Below the pieces are notes generated by a model that saw only the letters and a list, made by a program, of their open reading frames with translations, did not search any database and was not told the DNA's origin. Shown here piece after piece: positions 17,659 through 26,084 of a stretch of DNA of 64,000 nt. Position 1 is the first letter of the stretch. Every line of letters starts with the position of its first letter. This stretch comes from Fundicoccus_A sp052115865 (GTDB lineage: Bacteria; Bacillota; Bacilli; Lactobacillales; Aerococcaceae). The stretch spans positions 1 through 64,000 of the forward strand of contig NZ_JBQKME010000007.1 in NCBI RefSeq assembly GCF_052115865.1. Direction: 5' to 3'. Made by a program: the position numbers and the translations under genes.

Positions 17659-18267
17659 TCAGTTTAACCACTGATGACTTTTCGCAATATTCACCGCATC
17701 AATTCTAGACTGCGCTCCCGTCTTACTCAATATGGACGAGATATAATTTCTAACAGTACCAGCCGTTAAAAATAATTTTTCTGAAATGGCTTGGGTACTT
17801 AAACCATTCGCTATTTCTTCCAACACGGTAATTTCCCGTTCAGTCAGTGGATTAACTTCTGGTCGCAACATATGCCGAACCAATTCAGCCGCATAAATCG
17901 TATCCCCTTCAAAAATATTGTGAGTCGATTGAATAAGCCGATCCGTCGGATTGTCTTTAAGTAGATAGCCATCTACTTCAACTTTAACAGCCCGTTCAAA
18001 ATATTCCTGCCTAGCAAAGGTCGTTAAAATAATTATTTTACCCTCGAATTGAATACTACGTAAACCTTCAGCAATTTCGATACCCGTCATGCCTGGCATT
18101 TCAATATCCAAGATAACCAGATCGGGTTTTAATAGTTTGATTTGTTGAAAAGCTGTCTCACCATCTAAGGCTGAACCAATCACTTCTAAATCATCTTCTA
18201 AATTTAAAATGGATGTTAAAGCAGTGTTTAACATTTCCTGATCTTCAGCAATGAATATTTTTATCAT
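17659..18267 (-). CDS. NarL/LuxR family response regulator
   Basis: A 202-residue regulator. The receiver domain has the acidic pocket AEDQ, the phospho-acceptor Asp in LVILDIEMPGMTG (about 54) and Lys in YLLKDNP. The C-terminal LuxR-type HTH is LTEREITVLEEIANGLSTQA...GTVRNYISSIL. Its kinase partner is the gene at 18891, normally adjacent, but here 620 bases of repeats and remnants lie between. Ribosome binding site AGGAG is present. A DesKR/LiaRS-like arrangement with the ABC transporter is likely. Confidence 0.92.
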   Translation of the reverse strand: MIKIFIAEDQEMLNTALTSILNLEDDLEVIGSALDGETAFQQIKLLKPDLVILDIEMPGMTGIEIAEGLRSIQFEGKIIILTTFARQEYFERAVKVEVDGYLLKDNPTDRLIQSTHNIFEGDTIYAAELVRHMLRPEVNPLTEREITVLEEIANGLSTQAISEKLFLTAGTVRNYISSILSKTGAQSRIDAVNIAKSHQWLN

Positions 18268-18284
18268 TGTAAAAACTCCTAAAA

Positions 18285-18294
18285 GATATTTATT
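18285..18294 (-). repeat. Dispersed motif AATAAATATC, copy 4
   Basis: Lies 18 bases upstream of the response-regulator start codon. It is followed by TTT and so lacks the +2 C. Confidence 0.75.
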
Positions 18295-18415
18295 TTAATC
18301 ACATCCAGATTAAAGTGTATTTTTATCTAGTTGTGTCATCATATGTGCCACTTAGGCCAATGTCTATTAAATATAAGTGGGGCCTCATTTCTCACTAAGG
18401 ATATTTTCTATCAAA

Positions 18416-18463
18416 AGTGGCTCAGTTTTCAATTGTCATAGTGGCTCAGTTTTAAGTTAACAT
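18416..18463. mobile_element. IS21-like terminal repeat remnant
   Basis: Two direct copies of a 22-24 base unit (AAGTGGCTCAGTTTTCAATT and TAGTGGCTCAGTTTTAAGTT cores) lie side by side. Multiple subterminal repeats of this look are typical of IS21-family ends, but no transposase gene is present. A third relative sits at 55003. Family assignment is inference. Confidence 0.4.
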
Positions 18464-18475
18464 CTACACCCTTGC

Positions 18476-18625
18476 CCGATTGACTCTATTCGGGCACCGA
18501 GGCTTTTCCCCGTGACCGATTAGCTCTATTCGGACACTGTGATTTTTCCACATGACCGATTAGCCCTATTCGGGCACCGAGATTTTTCCACATGACCGAT
18601 TAGCTCCATTCGGGCACTGAGGGGT
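18476..18625. repeat. 40-bp tandem hairpin array (array A, 3.7 units)
   Basis: Units begin at 18476, 18516, 18556 and 18596, exactly 40 bases apart. Each starts CCGATTAGCTCTATTCGG (or close), whose CCGA and TCGG ends pair, followed by a GATTTTTCCACATGA-type spacer. It lies in the gap between kinase and regulator genes. Confidence 0.8.
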
Positions 18626-18676
18626 AAAGCGAAAGTGACAGGACATCCCCTCAATTTCCACTTACGAATAAATCTT

Positions 18677-18750
18677 AATCAGACATACTAACACTCCTAA
18701 TATGTCTATTTCTATCATAATCAGACATACTAACGCCTGCAATATGTCTA
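18677..18750. repeat. 42-bp hairpin repeat pair (array B, 2 units)
   Basis: AATCAGACATACTAAC begins at 18677 and again at 18719, 42 bases apart. Each is followed by TATGTCTA, so CAGACATA and TATGTCT(A) form an inverted repeat in both units. Architecture and core resemble array C at 23811. Confidence 0.7.
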
Positions 18751-18890
18751 ATTAGGTGAGCAGGAAACGAAAAGCCGTCCCGTAACTTCCCACTCACCCA
18801 AGGTGCTCTCCCCATGGCTAATCTAACAGATATAACTAAAAGCTGTCACTGCCTTATACTACCTACTTACATAAATATGTATTCTTCGTT
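18750..18890. other. Remainder of kinase-regulator gap
   Basis: About 140 bases of unrecognised sequence between array B and the stop of the kinase gene. The whole 18268-18890 gap otherwise holds one dispersed motif copy, an IS-like remnant and arrays A and B, with no gene. Confidence 0.5.
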
Positions 18891-20012
18891 TTAATCATTT
18901 CTAGTAATTGGCAACTGAATCGTAATCGTAGTTCCATGGTGCCTGGATAAAATAAATTCACCACTGGCGGAACGCACACGATTTTCAATCCCATGTATAC
19001 CAAAACCTTGATGCCTTTGATTTTTCAAACCGACACCATTATCTTGTAGCATAAATTGATAGTAACTAGAAAACTTCTCGAAACGATAGGTCGCTTTACT
19101 TGCTTGACTGTGACGGATAATATTTGTGGTCCCCTCTTTAATAACAGCCGCAATAATATATTGTATCTCAATCGGCCAATTGACTGATTCTGCTTCACCA
19201 TTAATGACAATCGCAATGTCCTTCGCCTTCAACACATGCGAGGCTTCAATTAAAGCCGTCGCAATCGTCCGTTCATTTAAATTAGCTATAATTTCACGAA
19301 CTAGATTCAAATTTGCACGGGACATTTCGGCAATATCCTTAAGCTCTTGCATTGCAGCTTCGGGTTGCTTATCAACCAACTTCGCTGCAAGTTCAGCTTT
19401 TACGGCCATCGTTGAATAAGACTGACCCATCGTATCGTGCAAATCCTGTGCAATCCGATCACGCTCACCTTGCTTAATAATCGTCATTAACCGCTTATTA
19501 TCTGCATCCAATTGTTCGACACGCATCTGCTCATTATAAATCGTCCGCGCCATAATCGGTGAAAAGTACACAAAAGCCAGACCTATAACAATCGTAAGCC
19601 AAATATCAGCGATTTCATTTAAATTCGTTATAAGTGAAATAGCGGAACTGACCGTAACCAGCACATAATAGATCGTCAAATATTGCAGAAAAGTCTTTTT
19701 ACTTATCGTCCAAAAACTAAACAACCAAGCCGGATAAATGAACAAACTAGCATAGCCATTGTATATCGTAAAGGCACACCCTATCGCCAATAGACTATAA
19801 AACGTTACTTTCGTTTGTCTTTCTTCATAAAACCCTAATAAATACCACCGAATAAATAACGCCAATAAAACCAACATCAACCAATCTAAAGGTTTTGCAA
19901 AAGGATACATCGCCATTAACAGAGGAATTAAGTAAATTAGAAAAACAAACGGGATAAGCCCTACATTTTGACCAAACTCACTATTTTTAAACCGTCTATA
20001 TAGATTCAGCAT
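18891..20012 (-). CDS. Sensor histidine kinase, HisKA_3 type
   Basis: A 373-residue kinase. The first 165 residues contain five or six hydrophobic segments forming a membrane sensor with short loops. The phospho-acceptor His is in RDRIAQDLHDTMGQ (about 192), and the ATPase has GVGLKNQRHQGFGIHGIENR near the end. It follows the ABC permease gene by 25 bases, in a leftward ATPase-permease-kinase-regulator order like DesK/LiaS-associated ABC systems. A stimulus affecting the membrane is a reasonable inference. Confidence 0.9.
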   Translation of the reverse strand: MLNLYRRFKNSEFGQNVGLIPFVFLIYLIPLLMAMYPFAKPLDWLMLVLLALFIRWYLLGFYEERQTKVTFYSLLAIGCAFTIYNGYASLFIYPAWLFSFWTISKKTFLQYLTIYYVLVTVSSAISLITNLNEIADIWLTIVIGLAFVYFSPIMARTIYNEQMRVEQLDADNKRLMTIIKQGERDRIAQDLHDTMGQSYSTMAVKAELAAKLVDKQPEAAMQELKDIAEMSRANLNLVREIIANLNERTIATALIEASHVLKAKDIAIVINGEAESVNWPIEIQYIIAAVIKEGTTNIIRHSQASKATYRFEKFSSYYQFMLQDNGVGLKNQRHQGFGIHGIENRVRSASGEFILSRHHGTTITIQLPITRND

Positions 20013-20036
20013 GTGTCACCTCAATTCCTACTCACA

Positions 20037-20795
20037 CTATATTAACTGTGCTTCTTTTTTCAAGACTAATTGTAACACAAAGACGATGGCAGCAAGTACT
20101 ATAGTCCAAATTAGTACACCTAATAACATATCCCAAGCAATAACTTGTTCATGAATCCATTGTCGATTCATTTGCGCAATATGATACGATAACAAACCTC
20201 GTCCAAAAGTTTGTAAAATGCCAGGCATAAATTCAAGCGGCCACCACAAGCCCCCTAAAATAGCTAAGGGAAAAGTGATAATATTCCCAATGATATTCAC
20301 TGCCGTAGGTGAACCACCATAGGATACTAAAACCCCAATTAAGCCAAAAGGCAACATCCCAATCAAATTGATCAATAGCGTCCCCAGCCATTGGGCTGGT
20401 GTTAAACTAACTTGATTAACCATCAAAGCCGTGATTCCCAATAACAACATCAGAATCAAAATGAATGGAATATACACCAAGATAACACTGACCGTATATT
20501 GCCACTTTGGAGTCGGACTCAGCTCAACAAACAAATCAAAATGATTCATATGATCGACCAATAAAGCATTAGCCACCGTAAGAATCGACGTCATTAACAC
20601 ACCGTAAACCAACATCGAAATCAGATAATCCTTCTGCCATACCACTAACAGCTCCGCCGGCATCGGCGTCGTAAAAACACTTGAATATAAAACATAGAAA
20701 AATATCGGAAAAATCAAAGTAAATATCACTGACCGTTTATTCCGCAGTAAGAGTCGCTTGATATTTATTTGAAGTTGAACTTTAAAGGGGTTCAT
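20037..20795 (-). CDS. ABC-2 type transporter permease
   Basis: I place the start at ATG 20795 (MNPFKVQLQ) because AAAGGA is well spaced for it; the ATG at 20804 overlaps that site. The 252-residue product has about six membrane segments in ABC-2 arrangement and conserved spots such as FPLAILGGLWWPLEFMP. It overlaps the ATPase gene by 14 bases. Likely an exporter of a lipid, peptide or drug sensed by the adjacent two-component system. Confidence 0.88.
   Translation of the reverse strand: MNPFKVQLQINIKRLLLRNKRSVIFTLIFPIFFYVLYSSVFTTPMPAELLVVWQKDYLISMLVYGVLMTSILTVANALLVDHMNHFDLFVELSPTPKWQYTVSVILVYIPFILILMLLLGITALMVNQVSLTPAQWLGTLLINLIGMLPFGLIGVLVSYGGSPTAVNIIGNIITFPLAILGGLWWPLEFMPGILQTFGRGLLSYHIAQMNRQWIHEQVIAWDMLLGVLIWTIVLAAIVFVLQLVLKKEAQLI
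20760..20769 (-). repeat. Dispersed motif AATAAATATC, copy 5
   Basis: Sense orientation near the start of the ABC-2 permease gene, reading Q-I-N-I-K. It is followed by AAG and so lacks the +2 C. Confidence 0.75.
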
Positions 20796-21684
20796 AATGA
20801 TCATCCTTTCGACTGAAATGTCTGAATAAAATTTCTAACGGTGTTTGTTGAATTTGTAGGTCTTGAATATCATCTAAAAGAGGCACGAGCTGCTTCACCA
20901 CTTGATTCACTTCTTGGGTGATAATGGTGTAGTAGTTAGCTTGTTGATACAGCTGCACTACAGGTTGAATGCTTTGGAAATGATCAATCGGTAATGAACT
21001 TCTAAATTCTAGTGTCCCTTCACCTTGAATTTTTCTTAAATCATTCATACTGCCATCGAATGCAATCAGACCGTCTTGAAGAATCAAAATTCGTGTCGCA
21101 ATATCTTCTAAATCGGCTAGCTGATGGCTAGTGATGATGATGGTTTTGCCACTATCCTTCAAGTTCGCAATTGTTTGCCACAAGCGATATCTCGCCCGAC
21201 TATCCATATTGGCCGTCGGTTCATCTAAAAAGATAATATCGGGATTGCCAACTAAAGCTAACGCAAAACTTAGCCGTCTTTGTTGCCCACCTGAAAGCTT
21301 AGACATCCGTAAGTTTTCTTGTTCTGATAGTTGGGCAATTTCCATTATTTCTTTATAGCTGAGAGGGTTTTTATAATAGCTCCGACTTAACTCAATGACT
21401 TCCTTGACGCTTAAACGAGCAATAATAATATTATTTTGCAACATTATACCTGTCCGGTTTTTCTCGTCACGCTTGTTATATTGATTATTAAATAACTCAA
21501 CTTTCCCATTACTTGGTGTGATGATGTCGTTAATAATGTTGATTAAAGTAGATTTCCCTGCCCCATTCTCACCTAAAAGAGCAATAATTTCTCCTTCATT
21601 GACTTCAAAATCTACCCCTTTAAGGACTGCTTTCTTTTTAAAGGACTTTTCAATATTTTGAACTTTTATCATCGCTTGACTCAT
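20782..21684 (-). CDS. ABC transporter ATP-binding protein
   Basis: Start moved to ATG 21684 (MSQAMIKVQN) with AAAGGAG 8 bases upstream. Walker A GENGAGKS, signature LSGGQQRR, Walker B IIFLDEPTANMD and switch His in ITSHQ are all present. About 90 C-terminal residues follow the NBD, as in CcmA/drug-exporter ATPases. First gene of the ABC-two-component operon. Confidence 0.92.
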   Translation of the reverse strand: MSQAMIKVQNIEKSFKKKAVLKGVDFEVNEGEIIALLGENGAGKSTLINIINDIITPSNGKVELFNNQYNKRDEKNRTGIMLQNNIIIARLSVKEVIELSRSYYKNPLSYKEIMEIAQLSEQENLRMSKLSGGQQRRLSFALALVGNPDIIFLDEPTANMDSRARYRLWQTIANLKDSGKTIIITSHQLADLEDIATRILILQDGLIAFDGSMNDLRKIQGEGTLEFRSSLPIDHFQSIQPVVQLYQQANYYTIITQEVNQVVKQLVPLLDDIQDLQIQQTPLEILFRHFSRKDDHYEPL

Positions 21685-21796
21685 TTTTATCACTCCTTTA
21701 GCTATATTCTATATCTATTGAGAGCGTTCAAACAGACACAACTAACATGACTTTATATGATAAATGTCATGGGTGGCAACTTTTAAATATATAGGC

Positions 21797-21838
21797 AAAA
21801 AACCACCCTTACCCAACAAAAAGTTGGATAAAGGTGGC
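21797..21838 (-). terminator. Terminator of aldo/keto reductase gene
   Basis: Two-part stem (CCACC/GGTGG outside, CCAAC/GTTGG inside) followed on the minus strand by six T residues. Confidence 0.82.
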
Positions 21839-21849
21839 TTCGTATCAAA

Positions 21850-22701
21850 TTAAATATCTAGTTTTCTTGTTCCCAATGTTTTTACCATTTCAGGGTCACG
21901 ATGAGAGAAGAAAAGACTTTCTTTTTCATCTAATTTGGCAATTTCTGCTAGATCATTTTCACTAAGTTCAAAGTCAAAAACATTAAAGTTTTCTTCCATT
22001 CTTTCCTTGCGAACAGATTTTGGAATAACAACTATGCCTCGTTGAATTAACCAACGTAAAACAACTTGAGCAACTGTTTTGTTATATTGCTGACCAATCG
22101 CTGCCAAAGTTTCATTTTGGAATAAGTTATTTTTTCCTTCTGCAAATGGACCCCACGATTCAATTTGCACACCCTGCTCTTGCATAAAAGCTGCATTAGC
22201 CACTTGCTGATGGAACGGATGTGTCTCAACTTGGTTGACCGCTGGCACGACTTCATTATGAACAATTAAATCCATTAAACGGTCCTCTTGGAAATTGCTG
22301 ACCCCTATGGCTCTAACTTTCCCTTCGCGGTACAAATCCTCTATCGCCCGCCACGAACCATGCACATCTCCGTATGGCTGATGAATCAAATACAAATCAA
22401 GATAATCCAATTGCAGACGTTTGAGCGCTTTTGCAAAGGCTGCTTTTGTTTTATCATAACCTGTATCTTGAACCCAAAGCTTCGTCGTAATAAATATCTC
22501 TGCTCTATCAACACCACTATCTTTAATGGCACGACCAACGGACTCTTCATTTTGATAAGACGCAGCCGTATCAATTAAGCGATAACCGGAATCAATTGCC
22601 TGACGTACTGCCTGATAAGTCTCTTCGCCATCAGGTATTTGAAATACCCCAAAACCTAAAATTGGCATTTCAACGCCATTGTTTAAAGTTACATATTGCA
22701 T
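21850..22701 (-). CDS. Aldo/keto reductase
   Basis: Start taken at ATG 22701 (MQYVTLNNGVEMP), preceded by GGAGGT; the longer form from 22734 has no site. The 283-residue product carries Asp/Tyr in LIDTAASYQN, Lys in FITTKLW and His in YLIHQPYG, with VIPKSVRKER for the NADPH phosphate. It is divergent from an AraC-type regulator at 22872, its probable controller. Very similar in plan to the 9200-10018 enzyme. Confidence 0.9.
   Translation of the reverse strand: MQYVTLNNGVEMPILGFGVFQIPDGEETYQAVRQAIDSGYRLIDTAASYQNEESVGRAIKDSGVDRAEIFITTKLWVQDTGYDKTKAAFAKALKRLQLDYLDLYLIHQPYGDVHGSWRAIEDLYREGKVRAIGVSNFQEDRLMDLIVHNEVVPAVNQVETHPFHQQVANAAFMQEQGVQIESWGPFAEGKNNLFQNETLAAIGQQYNKTVAQVVLRWLIQRGIVVIPKSVRKERMEENFNVFDFELSENDLAEIAKLDEKESLFFSHRDPEMVKTLGTRKLDI
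22489..22498 (+). repeat. Dispersed motif AATAAATATC, copy 6
   Basis: Antisense in the aldo/keto reductase gene, reading E-I-F-I-T. It is followed by TCT, which fits NCY. Confidence 0.8.
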
Positions 22702-22846
22702 CGTTAGATTACCTCCATTATATTGTTTAACCATTATCTATTATGAAGCAAAAGCTTACTTGTATGGTAGCCCATTCCATTCAATTCCTTGCCTAATCTT
22801 CTCAAATTTATTTACTTGAATAAATAGTGCATTATAATATAGAGGG

Positions 22847-22856
22847 GATATTTATT
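22847..22856 (-). repeat. Dispersed motif AATAAATATC, copy 7
   Basis: In the 5' untranslated region of the AraC gene at 22872, directly before its GAGGGGG ribosome binding site. It is followed by CCC, which fits NCY. Confidence 0.8.
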
Positions 22857-22871
22857 AGAGGGGGTTAAAAG

Positions 22872-23756
22872 ATGACTTTGCAAAAACAAATCGCGGTGTT
22901 GGTGGAGAATAGAACTGGAACTGATGGGTCATTTTCGACTGCCATTCCTTCTCTGTCGTTGACGCGTGTGTCTCAAATAACAGTTCCCACGCATGGGGTC
23001 TACAAAACGTCCTTATGTGTGATTGTCCAAGGCGAAAAAGAAGTTCTGTTGGGTACAGATACCTATCGCTATAACTCAGATAATTATTTGGTGGCATCGG
23101 TTGACTTACCTGCTGTGGTTCAAGTAACAAAAGCTTCCATTAAACAACCCTATTTAGGTGTGGTTATTGAAATTCAGCCGCAAGAGATTTTCGATTTGTT
23201 GCGTGAAATGCCGGATGTAACAAAGCAAAAATCGGTCAAGAATAGAGGTTTGTTTGTAAGTCCACTTCAAAATCCTTTACTTGACGCTGTTAATCGTTAT
23301 GTTCGTTTATTGGATACACCAGAAGATATCCTTTTATTAGGTCCTTTAATAAAAAAAGAAATCATTTATCGGTTATTGCAGGCGGAAAATGGCGATCGGT
23401 TGAAACAATTAGCCGTAGAAGGAAGCGCTACAGAGCAAATTACTCAGGTTATTCAGCATATTATGCAAAATTATGATCAGCCTCTTAAAATTGAAAGTTT
23501 GGCTAATGAAGCTAATTTAAGTGTGTCGACCTTATATAGGTATTTCAAAGAAGTAACCACCATGAGCCCTATCCAATTTCAAAAACAAATGCGTCTGCAT
23601 GAAGCCCGTGGTTTGTTGTTGACGGAAGCAGTCAATGCGGCTGATGTAGCATACCGTGTGGGCTATGAAAGCCCATCACAATTTAGCCGTGAGTATGCAC
23701 GCTTGTTTGGAAGACCACCTAAAGAAGATGTTAAATTTTTGGAGCAAAGATTGTAG
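22872..23756 (+). CDS. AraC family regulator with AraC_N domain
   Basis: A 294-residue regulator. The N-terminal 150 residues match the AraC_N arm/ligand domain (SLTRVSQITVPTHGVYKTSLCVIVQGEKEVLLG). The C-terminal HTH pair is LKIESLANEANLSVSTLYRYFKEV and AADVAYRVGYESPSQFSREYARLFG. GAGGGGG precedes the ATG. Transcribed away from the aldo/keto reductase gene, a pairing frequently seen for this subfamily, so it probably controls that gene and itself. Confidence 0.9.
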   Translation: MTLQKQIAVLVENRTGTDGSFSTAIPSLSLTRVSQITVPTHGVYKTSLCVIVQGEKEVLLGTDTYRYNSDNYLVASVDLPAVVQVTKASIKQPYLGVVIEIQPQEIFDLLREMPDVTKQKSVKNRGLFVSPLQNPLLDAVNRYVRLLDTPEDILLLGPLIKKEIIYRLLQAENGDRLKQLAVEGSATEQITQVIQHIMQNYDQPLKIESLANEANLSVSTLYRYFKEVTTMSPIQFQKQMRLHEARGLLLTEAVNAADVAYRVGYESPSQFSREYARLFGRPPKEDVKFLEQRL

Positions 23757-23810
23757 CGGTGAGTGTTTTTAATGATGGGATAGCCATTTATAGTCTGATT
23801 AGCACTTAAT

Positions 23811-24618
23811 TAGATAGTTGGCGGAGTGTTTAATGTCAGTTTAGTACCTAAATAGACGAAAGTGGTGGGCTAATTCGTCTGATTGTCAGCTGATTAGACG
23901 AAAGTGACCTGCTAATCCGTCCGATTGCCAGCTGATTAGACGAAAGTGACCTGCTAATCCGTCCGATTGCCAGCTGATTAGACGAAAGTGGCGGGCTAAT
24001 CACGAGCAAACTGTCTGATTGCCAGCTGATTAGACGAAAGTGACCTGCTAATCCGTCTCATTGCCAGCTGATTAGACGAAAGTGACGTGCTAATCCGTCT
24101 AATTGCCATTTGATTAGACGAAAGTGGCGGGCTAATTCGTCTGATTGCCAGCTGATTAGACGAAAGTGGCGGGCTAATTCGTCTGATTGACAGCTGATTA
24201 GACGAAAGTGGCGGGCTAATTCGTCTGATTGCCAACTGGTTAGACGAAAGTGACAATCTAATCCGTCTGATTGCCAACTGATTAGACGAAAGTGACGGGC
24301 TAATCCGTCTCATTGCCAGCTGATTAGACGAAAGTGACGGGCTAATCCGTCTAATTGCCAGCTGATTAGACGAAAGTGGCGGGCTAATTCGTCTGATTGT
24401 CAGCTGATTAGACGAAAGTGGCGGGCTAATTCGTCTGATTGACAGCTGATTAGACGAAAGTGGCGGGCTAATTCGTCTGATTGACAGCTGATTAGACGAA
24501 AGTGGCGGGCTAATCCGTCTAATTGCCAGCTAAATAGACAGTTGACAAGTCTCTATTTGTCTAATTACCACCTAAATAGACGAACGACAGCGGTGGAAAT
24601 GTCTATTACAAGCAAAAA
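23811..24618. repeat. 42-bp hairpin tandem array (array C, about 19 units)
   Basis: TAGA-type unit starts recur every 42 bases from 23811 to 24577, with one 10-base insertion near 24000. Units from 23853 to 24493 share TTAGACGAAAGTGRCGGGCT, then TAATTCGTCTGATTG and a CCAGC spacer; the outer units are degenerate. Each core contains an inverted repeat TTAGACGAA / TTCGTCTGA. Because 42 is divisible by 3, the minus strand stays open and would encode a 14-residue repeat (SSNQLAIRRISPPL); I do not call that a gene. There are no unique spacers, so this is not CRISPR. Confidence 0.9.
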
Positions 24619-24657
24619 GCCGTTATAAGCGTCGTAAAACAACACTTATAGCGGCTT
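24613..24657 (-). terminator. Terminator downstream of tRNA
   Basis: AAGCCGTTATAAG / CTTATAGCGGCTT stem (one mismatch) followed on the minus strand by a T run. Confidence 0.8.
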
Positions 24658-24674
24658 CCATGTTTACTTTTTAA

Positions 24675-24747
24675 TACACCAGGACGGACTCGAACCATCA
24701 TCTTCAGCTTAGGAGGCCGGTGCTCTATCCCGTTGAGCTACAGGTGC
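24675..24747 (-). tRNA. tRNA-Arg (anticodon CCU), with weak stem pairs
   Basis: Read on the minus strand, 73 nt fold into a cloverleaf: acceptor GCACCTG/CTGGTGT, D arm GCTC/GAGC, anticodon loop CTCCTAA (CCU) and T arm GATGG-TTCGAGT-CCGTC. No CCA is encoded. The acceptor stem has one U-U mismatch and the top pair of the anticodon stem is C-A, so it may be a slightly degenerate or non-standard copy. A terminator follows directly. Confidence 0.75.
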
Positions 24748-24799
24748 GTAACGGAATAATTTTAGCGCAATTCCTCTTAGCATGCAAGAAATAATCGAT

Positions 24800-25359
24800 T
24801 TACCAATTATCTGAATCAATGGGATTGGTGGGTAATAAATCAAAGAGATGCCATAAAATGCCAAAATTATCACTAGGCCCAAAATCGGCACTATTTACAC
24901 GAATTATCTGATCTTGTTCATCGCGAACAAAGACAGATAGACCAGGTTGGTAGTCGGTATTATTTTTAAGAAAGTCCATATCGTCAGCAAAGCTATTTTC
25001 ACTAACCGAAACCATTGGCATGGTCCAACCACGTTGCTTTCTAAATTCAGTTTGAACTTCAGGAACATCAGGTGTTGATAGGACGATACTAGCATGACGT
25101 TGAACAACAGGAGCTACACCATTTAAGCCATCTGCCCAAGCGGTACAATATTGACAGTGTTTACCCATATTATGAATGACGATTAATGCCTTATGGTCTC
25201 CAAATAAATCTAGTATGTGACAGGCTGATTATCAAATATTTTAAACAGTTAATTGTCTACGACTTCATCAGGAATTTGCGCACGTAATTGACTTAACTTT
25301 TCGTAATTACGAAACCTCTCCATCTCCAACGCATGAATTTCTTTTCTTACATCTCCCAT
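24800..25359 (-). pseudogene. DUF899 (thioredoxin-like) gene, stop plus frameshift
   Basis: The 5' part starts at ATG 25359 (AAGGTG upstream) and reads MGDVRKEIHALEMERFRNYE... to VDN, then meets TAA at 25249 where the family has a codon for Tyr. After the stop the same frame continues LFKIFDNQPVT, then a one-base loss near 25217 shifts to the frame that encodes LLDLFGDHKALIVIHNMGKH and the CQYC motif through to NPIDSDNW. Together they rebuild one protein of about 185 residues of the DUF899 family. Two independent lesions make this a decaying gene. Confidence 0.85.
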
Positions 25360-25414
25360 CTTTATCACACCTTTATATTTTTCTACCTTCAATGTAACAA
25401 AAAATGTCCGTGAT

Positions 25415-26008
25415 TTATAATGATTCAACTTCCTCATCAATAAACATCTCAATATTCTTCCGCATCATCGTAATATGCAACCAAACGGGAAAACTAACCA
25501 ATACTAATAAAATAACTAAACCTAAAAATTGGTAAGTATACATAATTAAGAGATACATCAAAACAGGAATCCAAAAAGTTTTATATAACGTCCAAACATT
25601 AAAATAAAAAGCTAATTGAAAGACTTTTAAAAGATTGATGTCAGGATAAAAGATAAAGGCAACATAACAATTAATATTATAAGTAAACAGAAATAAAATA
25701 AATAACCAGATTAAATAATAAGTAACCATCGATGAACCAATATTTAGCTGACTAATCGTTTGGACAAAAAAGATGGAAATAATATTAAAGAATAAGAACG
25801 GAATGCTATTAAAAAGCGCATCTTTATAATAATGTTTATAAGCTTTAAATACATGCACATCTTTATAATAAATAACTTTAACCAAAGCGGTTATTGCTGG
25901 ACCAATCGTTACAATCGGTAGACTACCAATGATGGTAAATAGATTAAGTAGCATCAAACGATATAAACCTACACAAAATTGGTAAAATTTTGAATCTTGA
26001 CTGAACAT
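25415..26008 (-). CDS. YesL-like membrane protein (DUF624)
   Basis: A 197-residue protein with about five membrane segments and the family N-terminus FCVGLYRLMLLNLFTIIGSLPI followed by GPAITALVKV. DUF624 proteins are found next to LplABC/YtcQ-type sugar ABC transporters, as here, and may assist or regulate them; function unproven. It lies after the binding-protein terminator, so its expression is probably reduced or separate. AGGAGA precedes the ATG. Confidence 0.85.
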   Translation of the reverse strand: MFSQDSKFYQFCVGLYRLMLLNLFTIIGSLPIVTIGPAITALVKVIYYKDVHVFKAYKHYYKDALFNSIPFLFFNIISIFFVQTISQLNIGSSMVTYYLIWLFILFLFTYNINCYVAFIFYPDINLLKVFQLAFYFNVWTLYKTFWIPVLMYLLIMYTYQFLGLVILLVLVSFPVWLHITMMRKNIEMFIDEEVESL

Positions 26009-26032
26009 GTAAACTCTCCTTAGCTATAAACT

Positions 26033-26066
26033 AAAACAACGATTCAAAAAATAGAATCGTTGTTTT
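26033..26066 (-). terminator. Terminator after oligosaccharide-binding protein gene
   Basis: AACAACGATTC / GAATCGTTGTT perfect stem with 9-base loop, followed on the minus strand by TTTTAGTTT. Confidence 0.85.
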
Positions 26067-26084
26067 ATTAAAATTTAATTCAAC

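Noticed and set aside
23996..24313. Minus-strand ORF of 105 codons made of 14-residue repeats (SSNQLAIRRISPPL).
   Set aside because: It is a by-product of the 42-bp array, whose period is a multiple of three. It has no ribosome binding site, and unit variation follows the stem rather than codon positions.
23811..24618. CRISPR array.
   Set aside because: Units are directly tandem with no unique spacers, and no cas genes are present.
25249..25359. Independent 36-residue gene.
   Set aside because: It is the N-terminus of the DUF899 protein encoded just downstream and is cut off by a nonsense codon.
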